The translations under genes and the position numbers were made by a program. From contig CAMYKE010000105.1 in assembly GCA_947258895.1 (NCBI GenBank), positions 2,382 through 11,165 of the forward strand: 8,784 bases of DNA, given 5' to 3'. Shown in pieces: positions 1 through 5,765 of this stretch; positions within the stretch are counted from its first letter, which is position 1, and every line of letters starts with the position of its first letter. Source of the stretch: an uncultured Pseudomonadales bacterium. GTDB lineage: Bacteria > Pseudomonadota > Gammaproteobacteria > Pseudomonadales > IMCC2047. The notes beneath the pieces are model-generated. The model saw only the letters and a program-made list of their open reading frames with translations. It was not told the origin of the DNA and searched no databases.

Positions 1-991
1 TGATCGCCTCCTGCACGGTGCGACCGTTCATCAACAGGAACTCAAGGACGTTGTCGAAGCCGCCTGAATCAGAACATTCTGGCTCTACAACCGGCAGCAA
101 TTTACCGAGATCGTCCCCATAGCAGGCGCTTTCGACCACACCTTCCCGGGCGGCCATCCAGTTAAAATTTCCCCTGCGCGTATTGATCTCGCCATTGTGG
201 GCCATAAACCTGCACGGTTGGGCGCGGTCCCAGGAAGGAAACGTATTGGTGCTAAAGCGGGAGTGCACCATCGCCAGGTGGGAGGCGAACTCGGAGTCCG
301 CCAAATCCGTATAAAACAATGTCACCTGGGCAGTCGTCAGCATGCCCTTGTAAACGATCACCTTTGAGGAGAGGCTGCAATAATAGAACATCAGGGCCTG
401 TTTCAGGTCGGCATCCATACGCAGCGAGTTGGCGGTATTCTTGCGCAACAGGTACAGGCGTCGCTCGAGCTCATCACCGCTGGCGCCATCTGCGGCAGCC
501 AGATAGAGTTGCTCAATATGAGGGCGCGCCGCGAGCGCAGTGGGTCCGATATCAGCGGCCGCGAGGTTCACGGGCATCTCACGCCAGCCCAGCAGTTTCA
601 GGTCGAATTCATCGATCTTCGCCTCGACAAGCCGCTTGCAGTAGCTCCGTTCGGTCTCGTCTACCGGCAGGAACACATTACCCGCCGCATAGGCTCCCTG
701 CTCGGGCAACTCGATACCCAGGTCGCGCCTGGCGACTTTTTTCAGGAATCCATGGGGAATACTCACCAGGATTCCGGCGCCGTCTCCGGTGTTGACCTCA
801 CAGCCACACCCGCCACGGTGCTCCATTTGCTCAAGGGCATACAGCGCGTCGGTAATAATCTTGTGGCTGGCCACACCTTTTATATGCGCGACAAAGCCAA
901 CCCCGCAGCTGTCCTTTTCAAACTCGGGAGCGTAGAGTCCCTGGCGTTTGGGTAGACCGAACGTCGGCTTTTCGATGATTTCGTTGGCCAT
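1..991 (-). CDS. gltB: Glutamate synthase large subunit, N-terminal part (truncated by window edge)
   Basis: The visible 330 codons encode the class II glutamine amidotransferase (Ntn-hydrolase) domain of glutamate synthase, which releases ammonia from glutamine for reductive amination of 2-oxoglutarate in the cytoplasm. The peptide begins MANEIIEKPTFGLPKRQGLY. EKDSCGVGFVAH follows, with Cys29 as the expected nucleophile freed by propeptide removal, then HRGGCGCEVNTGDGAGI. Further on come HSRFSTNTFPSWDRAQPC and MAHNGEINT (about residues 257-266), the glutamine-binding signature. The ATG at 991-989 is preceded by AAGGAG with 8-nt spacing. The C-terminal part (central domain, FMN/synthase domain and GXGXG domain, normally bringing the protein to about 1,500 residues) lies outside the window, so completeness cannot be judged. 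Residues around the first active-site block differ from the E. coli/Pseudomonas GltB form. The family is certain; the symbol assumes this is the main large subunit. Confidence 0.95.
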   Translation of the reverse strand, partial: MANEIIEKPTFGLPKRQGLYAPEFEKDSCGVGFVAHIKGVASHKIITDALYALEQMEHRGGCGCEVNTGDGAGILVSIPHGFLKKVARRDLGIELPEQGAYAAGNVFLPVDETERSYCKRLVEAKIDEFDLKLLGWREMPVNLAAADIGPTALAARPHIEQLYLAAADGASGDELERRLYLLRKNTANSLRMDADLKQALMFYYCSLSSKVIVYKGMLTTAQVTLFYTDLADSEFASHLAMVHSRFSTNTFPSWDRAQPCRFMAHNGEINTRRGNFNWMAAREGVVESACYGDDLGKLLPVVEPECSDSGGFDNVLEFLLMNGRTVQEAI

Positions 992-1206
992 ACCTGAATC
1001 TCCTTCCACTAGCCTGTTAGCACATTACCTGCCCATCACATCAGCAATCCTAACGGATGTTGCGCGAATCCCGACCACGTTCCTGTGGAGCTGCTTGAAT
1101 TTATCCGTATTCCCCCCCTCAGCCGAACATAATCCAGCCGGATGAAAGGTTTGGTTGCAGGAGCCGACAATCCGGCGGTACGAGCAGGCAACAAAAATAA
1201 TATATA

Positions 1207-1219
1207 TATCAATGGCTTG
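1207..1219 (+). promoter_or_regulatory. Candidate IHF binding site upstream of gltB
   Basis: TATCAATGGCTTG matches the IHF consensus WATCAANNNNTTR at every defined position. It is preceded on its 5' side by an A/T-only tract (AAAAATAATATATATAT), the arrangement typical of strong IHF sites. It lies about 216 nt upstream of the gltB start. In E. coli, gltBDF is controlled by IHF together with Lrp, so the position makes sense, but binding here is inferred. Confidence 0.5.
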
Positions 1220-1327
1220 GGTCGATATTTTAAGCGATTCCAAGTACCCTTGCCGAAGCGGAGGGTAAGTTTACCACCAGATTTGAGAAAGTTTAATCAA
1301 TAACCCACAATAAATCACCCGTTCGTG

Positions 1328-1353
1328 AAAACCCGAGTGGCCCGGCTATCGGG
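1328..1353 (-). terminator. Rho-independent terminator after trhO
   Basis: On the minus strand CCCGA (1353-1349) and TCGGG (1336-1332) form a 5-bp stem around a 12-nt GC-rich loop, followed directly by TTTT (1331-1328). It starts 46 nt after the trhO stop codon. The stem is short, so efficiency is uncertain. Confidence 0.5.
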
Positions 1354-1399
1354 GCTATCAGGCTCGCAGCAGAAGACAATGGAGCCAGGGTAGCGCTTG

Positions 1400-2386
1400 T
1401 CAGGATGGACGCGAGCGAGCGGTCGCGCGGTGTCGGCTCTCCAGTTTTGCAGCCCTGGCTGCCACGATATCGCTCTTTGCGATGCCGATATGCTGTTGCG
1501 CGCGCGTGCTGGCAATTTCGATCTGTTGCTGGCGCTGTGCATAGCGTTCGCGATCCGCATCCGACTTTTCAGCGAAGCAATACGGGCAGGATATCCCTTC
1601 CCGGTACTGTTCACTCAGCTTGTCCTGGTCGGAGACCGGGTGCCGGCACGCATGGCACAGGTCATAGCTGCCCTGCTCCAGCCGGTGATCGACCGCCACC
1701 CGGTTGTCGAAGACAAAGCACTCGCCGCGCCACAGGCTTTCGCCCTCCGGCACTTCCTCGAGGTATTTCAGTATACCGCCCTGCAGATGGTACACCTCGG
1801 CAAAACCCTGCTCGAGCATGTATGCGGAAGCCTTTTCACACCGAATTCCACCGGTGCAGAACATCGCCACTTTTTTATGCGCAGCGTTGTCCAGGTGCTC
1901 CTGCACGTAGTGAGGGAACTCGCGAAAAGTAGTGGTCTGCGGGTTGATCGCGCCCCGGAACGTGCCGATCGCATATTCGTAGTCATTGCGGGTGTCAATC
2001 AGGACCACATCGGGATCGGTGATCAGGGCATTCCAGTCCTCTGGTTGTACATAGGTACCCACGCTGCAGGTGGGGTCGATGCCGTCCACTCCCAGGGTCA
2101 CTATTTCCTTTTTCAGCTTTACCTTCATCCGGTAAAACGGGTTCTCTGCCGCCACGGACGCTTTGCACTCAATATCCGCCAGCCGGCTGTCCCCCCGCAA
2201 ATAGTCGAGCACCGCGTCGATACCCGCGCGAGACCCGGCGATGGTGCCATTGATGCCTTCTTCGGCGAGTAACAGCGTGCCCTTGACCTCGTGCTTTTTG
2301 CAAAAAGCCAGCAGCGGGCCCCTGATGGTTTCAAAATCCGCCAGGCGAACGAATTTGTAGAGCGCAATAACCGTAATAGTACTCAT
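1400..2386 (-). CDS. trhO: tRNA uridine(34) hydroxylase TrhO (YceA family, rhodanese domain)
   Basis: TrhO performs oxygen-dependent hydroxylation of U34 in tRNA anticodons, the first step to 5-carboxymethoxyuridine/5-methoxyuridine, which broadens wobble decoding. The 328-residue protein has the family architecture: an N-terminal domain (about 1-100, with [16 protein letters not shown] at 37-52), a rhodanese domain (about 115-215) carrying the active-site loop [16 protein letters not shown] with Cys177 and Cys183, and a C-terminal cysteine cluster (Cys244, Cys247, Cys267, Cys270) that probably binds a metal. The last 50 or so residues are a basic, low-complexity tail. The ATG at 2386-2384 gives the standard N-terminus ([13 protein letters not shown]). 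No clear Shine-Dalgarno sequence precedes it. It lies 87 nt downstream of bolA on the same strand, with its own promoter candidate in the gap and a terminator hairpin after it. Confidence 0.95.
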   Translation of the reverse strand: MSTITVIALYKFVRLADFETIRGPLLAFCKKHEVKGTLLLAEEGINGTIAGSRAGIDAVLDYLRGDSRLADIECKASVAAENPFYRMKVKLKKEIVTLGVDGIDPTCSVGTYVQPEDWNALITDPDVVLIDTRNDYEYAIGTFRGAINPQTTTFREFPHYVQEHLDNAAHKKVAMFCTGGIRCEKASAYMLEQGFAEVYHLQGGILKYLEEVPEGESLWRGECFVFDNRVAVDHRLEQGSYDLCHACRHPVSDQDKLSEQYREGISCPYCFAEKSDADRERYAQRQQQIEIASTRAQQHIGIAKSDIVAARAAKLESRHRATARSRPS

Positions 2387-2430
2387 TGGGAGTTCGAGAA
2401 TAAGCCGATCAAGTAAAAATTGGGTGGCGC

Positions 2431-2459
2431 ATTCTATATGAGATTCGGATAAAAATGAA
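2431..2459 (-). promoter_or_regulatory. Candidate sigma70 promoter for trhO
   Basis: On the minus strand, TTCATT (2459-2454), a 17-nt spacer and TAGAAT (2436-2431) followed by a GC-rich GCGCC discriminator resemble a sigma70 promoter. The -10 box matches 5 of 6 positions and the -35 box only 3 of 6. The predicted leader would be about 38 nt. Confidence 0.4.
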
Positions 2460-2473
2460 CCGCATTACAAGCG

Positions 2474-2803
2474 TCACGCCCGGGAGCCGGAACCGCCAAG
2501 GCACGGCGGAGACAGGGGGGCATTGCCGGCCTTCTCCCGCCATTCCTCTTCGGTATACAGATGCAATGCCAGGGCATGCACCGGGTTCTGCAATTCTTCC
2601 GCCAGCACCTTGTACACGGCTTGATGTCGCGCCACTGGGCGTTTCCCTGCAAAACAGGCGGCCACCATTACCACCTTGAAATGGGTCTCGGAGTCCGGAG
2701 GAACACTGTGATTATTACTCTCATTCTCGACCAGCAGGTGCTGCGGGTCAAAGGCGCTGGCCAGTTTTTCCTCGATGGTACGTTGCACGATCTGGTTCGA
2801 CAT
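2474..2803 (-). CDS. bolA: BolA family protein
   Basis: BolA-family proteins act in the cytoplasm with monothiol glutaredoxins in iron-sulfur cluster handling, and E. coli BolA also affects cell shape and stress-induced gene expression. The 109-residue product has the full signature: LVENESNNHSVPPDSETHFKVV (residues 24-45, in two conserved blocks), FAGKRPVARHQAVYKVLAEEL (51-71) and VHALALHLYTEEEW (75-88). His76 is the conserved cluster-ligand histidine. A short Pro/Gly/Ser-rich tail (about 90-109) is typical of BolA proper. The ATG at 2803-2801 begins MSNQIVQRTIEEKL, the expected first helix; there is no recognisable Shine-Dalgarno site, and a short inverted repeat sits just upstream. It probably reads into trhO 87 nt downstream. 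The symbol is given for the family; the precise paralogue cannot be fixed from sequence alone, though the length and tail favour BolA over IbaG. Confidence 0.93.
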   Translation of the reverse strand: MSNQIVQRTIEEKLASAFDPQHLLVENESNNHSVPPDSETHFKVVMVAACFAGKRPVARHQAVYKVLAEELQNPVHALALHLYTEEEWREKAGNAPLSPPCLGGSGSRA

Positions 2804-2810
2804 GGAGAAA

Positions 2811-2824
2811 ACTACCCTGGTAGT
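2811..2824. repeat. Inverted repeat in the bolA leader
   Basis: ACTACCCTGGTAGT is a perfect 14-bp inverted repeat (6-bp arms, 2-bp centre) that ends 7 nt upstream of the bolA start, where a ribosome-binding site would be expected. As RNA it could form a 5-bp stem with a 4-nt loop. It could be an operator or a translational control element; function is unknown. Confidence 0.4.
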
Positions 2825-2845
2825 GCGGTTGCAGTTGAATAGCTC

Positions 2846-2876
2846 ATTATAACGCTGCGCGACGCACTAGCCGCAA
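2846..2876 (-). promoter_or_regulatory. Candidate promoter for bolA
   Basis: On the minus strand a perfect TATAAT lies at 2851-2846, about 43 nt upstream of the bolA start. The -35 region is poor: TTGCGG (2876-2871) is the best match but with a 19-nt spacer. That hexamer falls within the left end of the dispersed repeat, so the repeat may contribute to this promoter. Confidence 0.45.
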
Positions 2877-3021
2877 TATCTCACCGATTTTTGGAATTAT
2901 CGCCGAGAGATTGTTCGGTGTGCGGGGTTTTCCGACGAAGGGGATAGCCGTCGCTATAGCCGCAGGAGAAAAATTCCGTACAGCGTGCAAGATCCGGCGA
3001 GAAACCAAATAGGCAATTCGC
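2871..3021 (+). repeat. Dispersed intergenic repeat, copy 1
   Basis: These 151 bp align without gaps to 8634-8784 in the same orientation with five mismatches (at 2875, 2890, 2915, 2918 and 2922), leaving 2923-3021 identical. Similarity may begin at 2866. The element can fold into an imperfect hairpin at its left end: 2874-2882 pairs with 2905-2913 with one mismatch, and an inner CGAT/ATCG stem sits at 2885-2888 and 2899-2902. A second perfect small hairpin, ATAGC-CGTC-GCTAT, lies at 2944-2957. It sits between bolA and the His-rich gene. No start-to-stop reading frame is confined to it, and most substitutions are non-synonymous in the minus frame. CTAGCC occurs on both sides (2867-2872 and 3023-3028). 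I cannot assign it to a named repeat family. Confidence 0.85.
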
Positions 3022-3043
3022 GCTAGCCAGGTAGCATGGCTCA

Positions 3044-3060
3044 CCCGTCCTGCCGACGGG
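3044..3060 (-). terminator. Hairpin after the His-rich gene (possible terminator)
   Basis: CCCGTC (3044-3049) and GACGGG (3055-3060) form a perfect 6-bp GC-rich stem with a 5-nt loop, beginning 3 nt after the stop codon of the His-rich protein gene. There is no U-tract on the minus strand, so it may be a weak terminator or an RNA-stabilising end. Confidence 0.35.
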
Positions 3061-3063
3061 CTT

Positions 3064-3528
3064 TCAATGCAGATGGCGGCAGTGCGGTCCGTGGCGAATG
3101 ACGGGGGGATTGTAGCCATAGCCCCGCAAGCCCTGAAAATACCGGAAATCGCGGTACTTGTGGCGTGCCAAATGCCGCCGCTGGGCATTGCGCCAGAAGT
3201 GTCGGTCATAATGCCTGTCCCAGTGCCGGTACTTTTTATGGTGACCATGCCTCGTAAAGTGCCCGGGCTTGTCGTGAGCGCCGTAATAATCCCGGCGATC
3301 GTGGCGAAAATGATCCCTGCCCTGGTGATGATCCCGCCCGTGAGCAAAGCGCTTGCCATGCTCACGCCTGTTGTCGTGGGCGCGTCTGTCGCGGTCGCGT
3401 CCGCTGTCATGATAGCTGCGATCATGTCCGTGTTTGGAAACCCTTTGGCTGGAGTAATCGGCATGCGCGGACTGCACCGTAAAGCCGAGTCCGATTAACG
3501 GTATGAGAAGCCAGGAATATTTCTTCAT
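3064..3528 (-). CDS. Exported His/Arg/Asp-rich protein of unknown function
   Basis: The 154-residue product starts MKKYSWLLIPLIGLGFTVQS and has a textbook Sec signal peptide: KK, a hydrophobic core at residues 6-18 and a likely cleavage site AHA|D after residue 23. The mature 131 residues are highly charged, with 24 histidines plus many Arg, Asp and Tyr (for example HHQGRDHFRHDRRDYYG and RHWDRHYDRHFW). There is one Cys near the end (CRHLH). It is probably periplasmic or secreted. The composition suggests binding of transition metals or polyanions, as in other His-rich periplasmic proteins such as the RcnB type, but I see no alignment strong enough to name a family. The ATG at 3528-3526 was chosen over an upstream in-frame ATG (3558) because GAGGA lies 7 nt before it and the signal peptide starts there. 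It appears monocistronic, with 179 nt upstream and a hairpin directly downstream. Confidence 0.8.
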   Translation of the reverse strand: MKKYSWLLIPLIGLGFTVQSAHADYSSQRVSKHGHDRSYHDSGRDRDRRAHDNRREHGKRFAHGRDHHQGRDHFRHDRRDYYGAHDKPGHFTRHGHHKKYRHWDRHYDRHFWRNAQRRHLARHKYRDFRYFQGLRGYGYNPPVIRHGPHCRHLH

Positions 3529-3545
3529 AACACTATCCTCAGTTA

Positions 3546-3555
3546 GTATGCATAC
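3546..3555. promoter_or_regulatory. Palindrome upstream of the His-rich gene
   Basis: GTATGCATAC is a perfect 10-bp palindrome located 5 nt upstream of the GAGGA Shine-Dalgarno site of the His-rich protein gene. Its position would suit an operator near the transcription start. I found no convincing -35/-10 pair beside it. Confidence 0.3.
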
Positions 3556-3707
3556 CAAGAATAATGCGGCGCCGCTGAACGCCGGCTGAACCGGATTAAG
3601 TTTTTTCCGAAGCTGCTGGAGCTGCGACGCTGGCGTGCCCCTTCCTGCTGTACTAACGCAACTGTGTGGCGGCGAGGATACTGCTCAGGCCAGCGCCGCA
3701 CTGGCGC

Positions 3708-4127
3708 TCATTCTGGCGGCTTGGACGGCTCTTCCCCGCCGCCAAACAGGCGCTCAAATTCCGCCCGGGCGGCATCCTCGGGTGACAATTGTGCGGCATC
3801 CTCGGCTGGCGGCTCGTCACCAAACAGCTCGGCAAGCTGTGCCCTGACGGCGGCATCGGCGCTGGCCACAGTCGCTCCGCCCTGCGCGCCCCGAAAGGCG
3901 CCTTCCCTCGGTGAGAAGTAATCACAGAAGTTCGCTCGTTCCTTGTCGGCCACATCCTCGGCCCGATCTTCCGTGCACTGGCCGGCTCGTTGCGGGGCGT
4001 AGTGCCGACACATCTTGCAGACATGCTGGTCCGCACCACAGGCGGCACATTCCTCGCGTCGCGACATGGGCAGGATCACGCCCTGCAGCGCTGCACCGCA
4101 TTTCCAGCACATCAGTTCGTCGCTCAT
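3708..4127 (-). CDS. Conserved small cysteine-rich (zinc-ribbon-like) protein, function unknown
   Basis: The 139-residue product has eight cysteines in its first half: C7xxC10, C27xxC30, C37xxC40, C51 and C68. They fall in MCWKCGA, CAACGADQHVCKMC and KERANFCDYF, enough ligands for two zinc sites. I recognise this pattern (MCWKCG, VCxMCxxY, DKERANFCDYF) from unnamed gammaproteobacterial proteins but know of no assigned role. The second half (about 75-139) is Ala/Glu-rich and acidic, with a repeated motif (AQLAELFGDEPP and AEFERLFGGGEEP) that looks like a flexible interaction tail. The ATG at 4127-4125 has GGAG 9 nt upstream; a TTG at 4130 is possible and would add one residue. It starts 34 nt after ppnN on the same strand and is probably co-transcribed with it. 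Confidence 0.85.
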   Translation of the reverse strand: MSDELMCWKCGAALQGVILPMSRREECAACGADQHVCKMCRHYAPQRAGQCTEDRAEDVADKERANFCDYFSPREGAFRGAQGGATVASADAAVRAQLAELFGDEPPAEDAAQLSPEDAARAEFERLFGGGEEPSKPPE

Positions 4128-4161
4128 CAAACACTTCTCCAGCCTGACCTCGCCCGGACGA

Positions 4162-5523
4162 TCAAAACGCGTAGCATGGCCGGTACTCGTCGGCGCCCTC
4201 GCCCAGCTTCATGCGTCGCTGACGCACAAAACTGCGCAACAACGCGTCCATTGCACTCATCAAAGAGGGATCCCCCGTGAGCTGGTAGGGGCCATGCCGG
4301 TTGATCTGGTCGATTCCGAACGCCTTCACGTTGCCCGCCACAATACCGGAGAACGCCGCCCGCAAATTCGCCGCCAGCTCGAATGCCGGCATCGAGCGGT
4401 CGAGTTTCAGCGCCGCCATATTCTGGTGGGTGGGAAGGAACGGCCGCTGCAGCGTCATAGCGATGTGCATACCCCAGTTGAAATAGTAGGCTTCACTGGT
4501 ATGACGACGCTTGCGATGTACGCGCTCAACACTGTGCCTTACTTCCCGGGCTACCTTTTCCGGCTCGCCAATCACCACCTGGTAGAGCGCGGCCGCCTCC
4601 TTGCCCAGGGCACTCGCGATAAACTCTTCCAGTTCTGCAAAATAGTCGCTATACGTTTCCGGGGCGGCGAAAATGAGTGGCAGGCTGTGTTTGTTGTTTG
4701 GATGCATCAGGATACTCAGCAGGTAGAGTACCTCCTCGGCAGTGCCGGCGCCGCCGGGAAACACCACAATGGTATGGGCGAGGCGGACGAAGGCTTCCAG
4801 CCGTTTTTCAATATCCGGCATAATCACCAGTTCATTGACGATCGCGTTGGGCGATTCCGACGCGATGATCCCCGGTTCGCTGATACCTACGTAGCGCCCG
4901 TCATTGATCTGCTGTTTGGCGTGGCCCACAGCGGCGCCCTTCATCGGTCCCTTCATGGCGCCAATTCCGCATCCGGTTCCCACGTCCAGGCCGCGCAACC
5001 CGAGCTGAAAGCCCACTTCCTTGGAATAATCATATTCGGCGCGGGAAATCGCGTGGCCGCCCCAGCAGATCACCAGATTGGGCGCACGATTAGCACGCAC
5101 TACACCGGCATTGCGCAGGATCCGGAACACCGCATCGGTGATCCCCGCCGACGAATCGAGCTGAAAGCGGGAACCGCCACTCATTCGCAAGTCAGTATAG
5201 ACGATGTCACGCAGGGCGGAAAAAAGGTGATCCTGGAGCCCCCTGATCATGGTGTCATCGACGAAGGCGATATCCGGCGCGTTGTGAACCTCCAGCATGA
5301 GGCCCCGAGACTGAGGAATTACCTCAATGGAAAAATCGGAAAAATCGGCGAGGATTTCGGCAGCATCGTCCTTGTTACTATCGGTGTTCAAAATGGCGAG
5401 GGCACAATTGCGAAATACCTGGAACACCGCATCGTTGGAGGCAACCATGCTGGCGATCTCCCGATGGGAGAGCAGGTTGAGGCTTGTTAACGGACGAATC
5501 CGGGTGCGGCTGGTTTTTTTCAT
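4162..5523 (-). CDS. ppnN: Pyrimidine/purine nucleotide 5'-monophosphate nucleosidase PpnN (YgdH, LOG family)
   Basis: PpnN cleaves the N-glycosidic bond of nucleoside monophosphates to give ribose 5-phosphate and free base, a nucleotide-salvage activity that in E. coli is stimulated by (p)ppGpp. The 453-residue protein matches the usual length of about 454. The central Rossmann-like LOG domain shows VICWGGHAIS (151-160), DVGTGCGIGAMKGPMKGA (180-197) and the signature FPGGAGTAEE (255-264), with the nucleotide-binding and catalytic residues expected of the lysine-decarboxylase-like/LOG fold. The N-terminal region (about 1-145) and C-terminal region (about 335-453, beginning near EAYYFNWGMHI) correspond to the flanking domains unique to the long PpnN form. 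The ATG at 5523-5521 is preceded by AAAGGGA. A good promoter lies upstream at 5564-5591. It heads a probable operon with the cysteine-rich gene 34 nt downstream. Confidence 0.95.
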   Translation of the reverse strand: MKKTSRTRIRPLTSLNLLSHREIASMVASNDAVFQVFRNCALAILNTDSNKDDAAEILADFSDFSIEVIPQSRGLMLEVHNAPDIAFVDDTMIRGLQDHLFSALRDIVYTDLRMSGGSRFQLDSSAGITDAVFRILRNAGVVRANRAPNLVICWGGHAISRAEYDYSKEVGFQLGLRGLDVGTGCGIGAMKGPMKGAAVGHAKQQINDGRYVGISEPGIIASESPNAIVNELVIMPDIEKRLEAFVRLAHTIVVFPGGAGTAEEVLYLLSILMHPNNKHSLPLIFAAPETYSDYFAELEEFIASALGKEAAALYQVVIGEPEKVAREVRHSVERVHRKRRHTSEAYYFNWGMHIAMTLQRPFLPTHQNMAALKLDRSMPAFELAANLRAAFSGIVAGNVKAFGIDQINRHGPYQLTGDPSLMSAMDALLRSFVRQRRMKLGEGADEYRPCYAF

Positions 5524-5563
5524 CGATTCCCTTTACTTCAGATTAGCAGCGAGCTATTGCCGC

Positions 5564-5591
5564 ATTATGACAAGTCGCGCAGTGATCTCAA
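5564..5591 (-). promoter_or_regulatory. Sigma70-like promoter for ppnN
   Basis: On the minus strand TTGAGA (5591-5586), a 16-nt spacer and CATAAT (5569-5564) form a good sigma70 promoter (4 of 6 and 5 of 6 matches). The predicted transcript would start near 5557, giving a leader of about 34 nt. Confidence 0.6.
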
Positions 5592-5704
5592 GCGAGGCGA
5601 ACAAAGAATACGGCCAATACCCGTCCGCGCTTGCGAGCCGCTCTCCCATCCGGGCTGTTCCTGCTCACGTCCTGCCCGCGGTTGAAAAGTTATGCGCGAT
5701 CTGC

Positions 5705-5732
5705 TTGGCAATGTATCCCTGTCGGGTATACT
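5705..5732 (+). promoter_or_regulatory. Sigma70-like promoter for the SapC-family gene
   Basis: TTGGCA (5705-5710), a 16-nt spacer and TATACT (5727-5732) closely match the sigma70 consensus (5 of 6 in each box). The predicted start near 5739 leaves a leader of about 27 nt, containing GGAG at 5755-5758. This also supports the GTG start at 5766, because the upstream in-frame ATG would precede the promoter. Confidence 0.65.
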
Positions 5733-5765
5733 TGCGCACTTCTTTTAACTCCCTGGAGCGAAACC

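Larger units (their letters stand above)
992..1399. other. Intergenic region between gltB and trhO (408 nt)
   Basis: No credible gene was found here on either strand. The stretch holds the trhO terminator hairpin (1328-1353), an AT-rich block (about 1190-1212) with a perfect IHF consensus next to it, a run of seven C at 1112-1118, and the gltB Shine-Dalgarno site near 1000-1005. Since gltB starts at 991 and reads away, its promoter should lie here. I saw no convincing -35/-10 pair; TCGGCA-N18-TAAAAT on the minus strand is the best weak match, near 1231-1260. Confidence 0.6.

Noticed and set aside
1201..1210. TATATATATC as a -10 box for gltB
   Set aside because: No -35 hexamer at suitable spacing on the minus strand; the IHF reading explains the AT tract better.
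1397..2272. 291-codon open frame on the plus strand
   Set aside because: Antisense to trhO, with no recognisable protein features.
2871..3024. Plus-strand frame through the repeat (peptide with YSRRRKIPYSVQDPARNQIG)
   Set aside because: In copy 1 it is closed by stop codons just before and just after the repeat and has no start codon or ribosome-binding site, so I do not call it a gene.
3067..3498. Hydrophobic 143-codon frame on the plus strand resembling a membrane protein
   Set aside because: It is the mirror of the His/Arg-rich gene: antisense of His and Arg codons yields Val, Met, Ala and Pro. The minus frame has a signal peptide and a good ribosome-binding site.
3585..3610. CCGG-CTGAA-CCGG followed by a T-run as a plus-strand terminator
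   Set aside because: The stem is only 4 bp and no plus-strand gene precedes it.
4015..5490. 491-codon open frame on the plus strand
   Set aside because: It lies antisense to ppnN, whose protein matches its family end to end; the plus-strand peptide shows no recognisable family features and arises from GC-rich codon bias.
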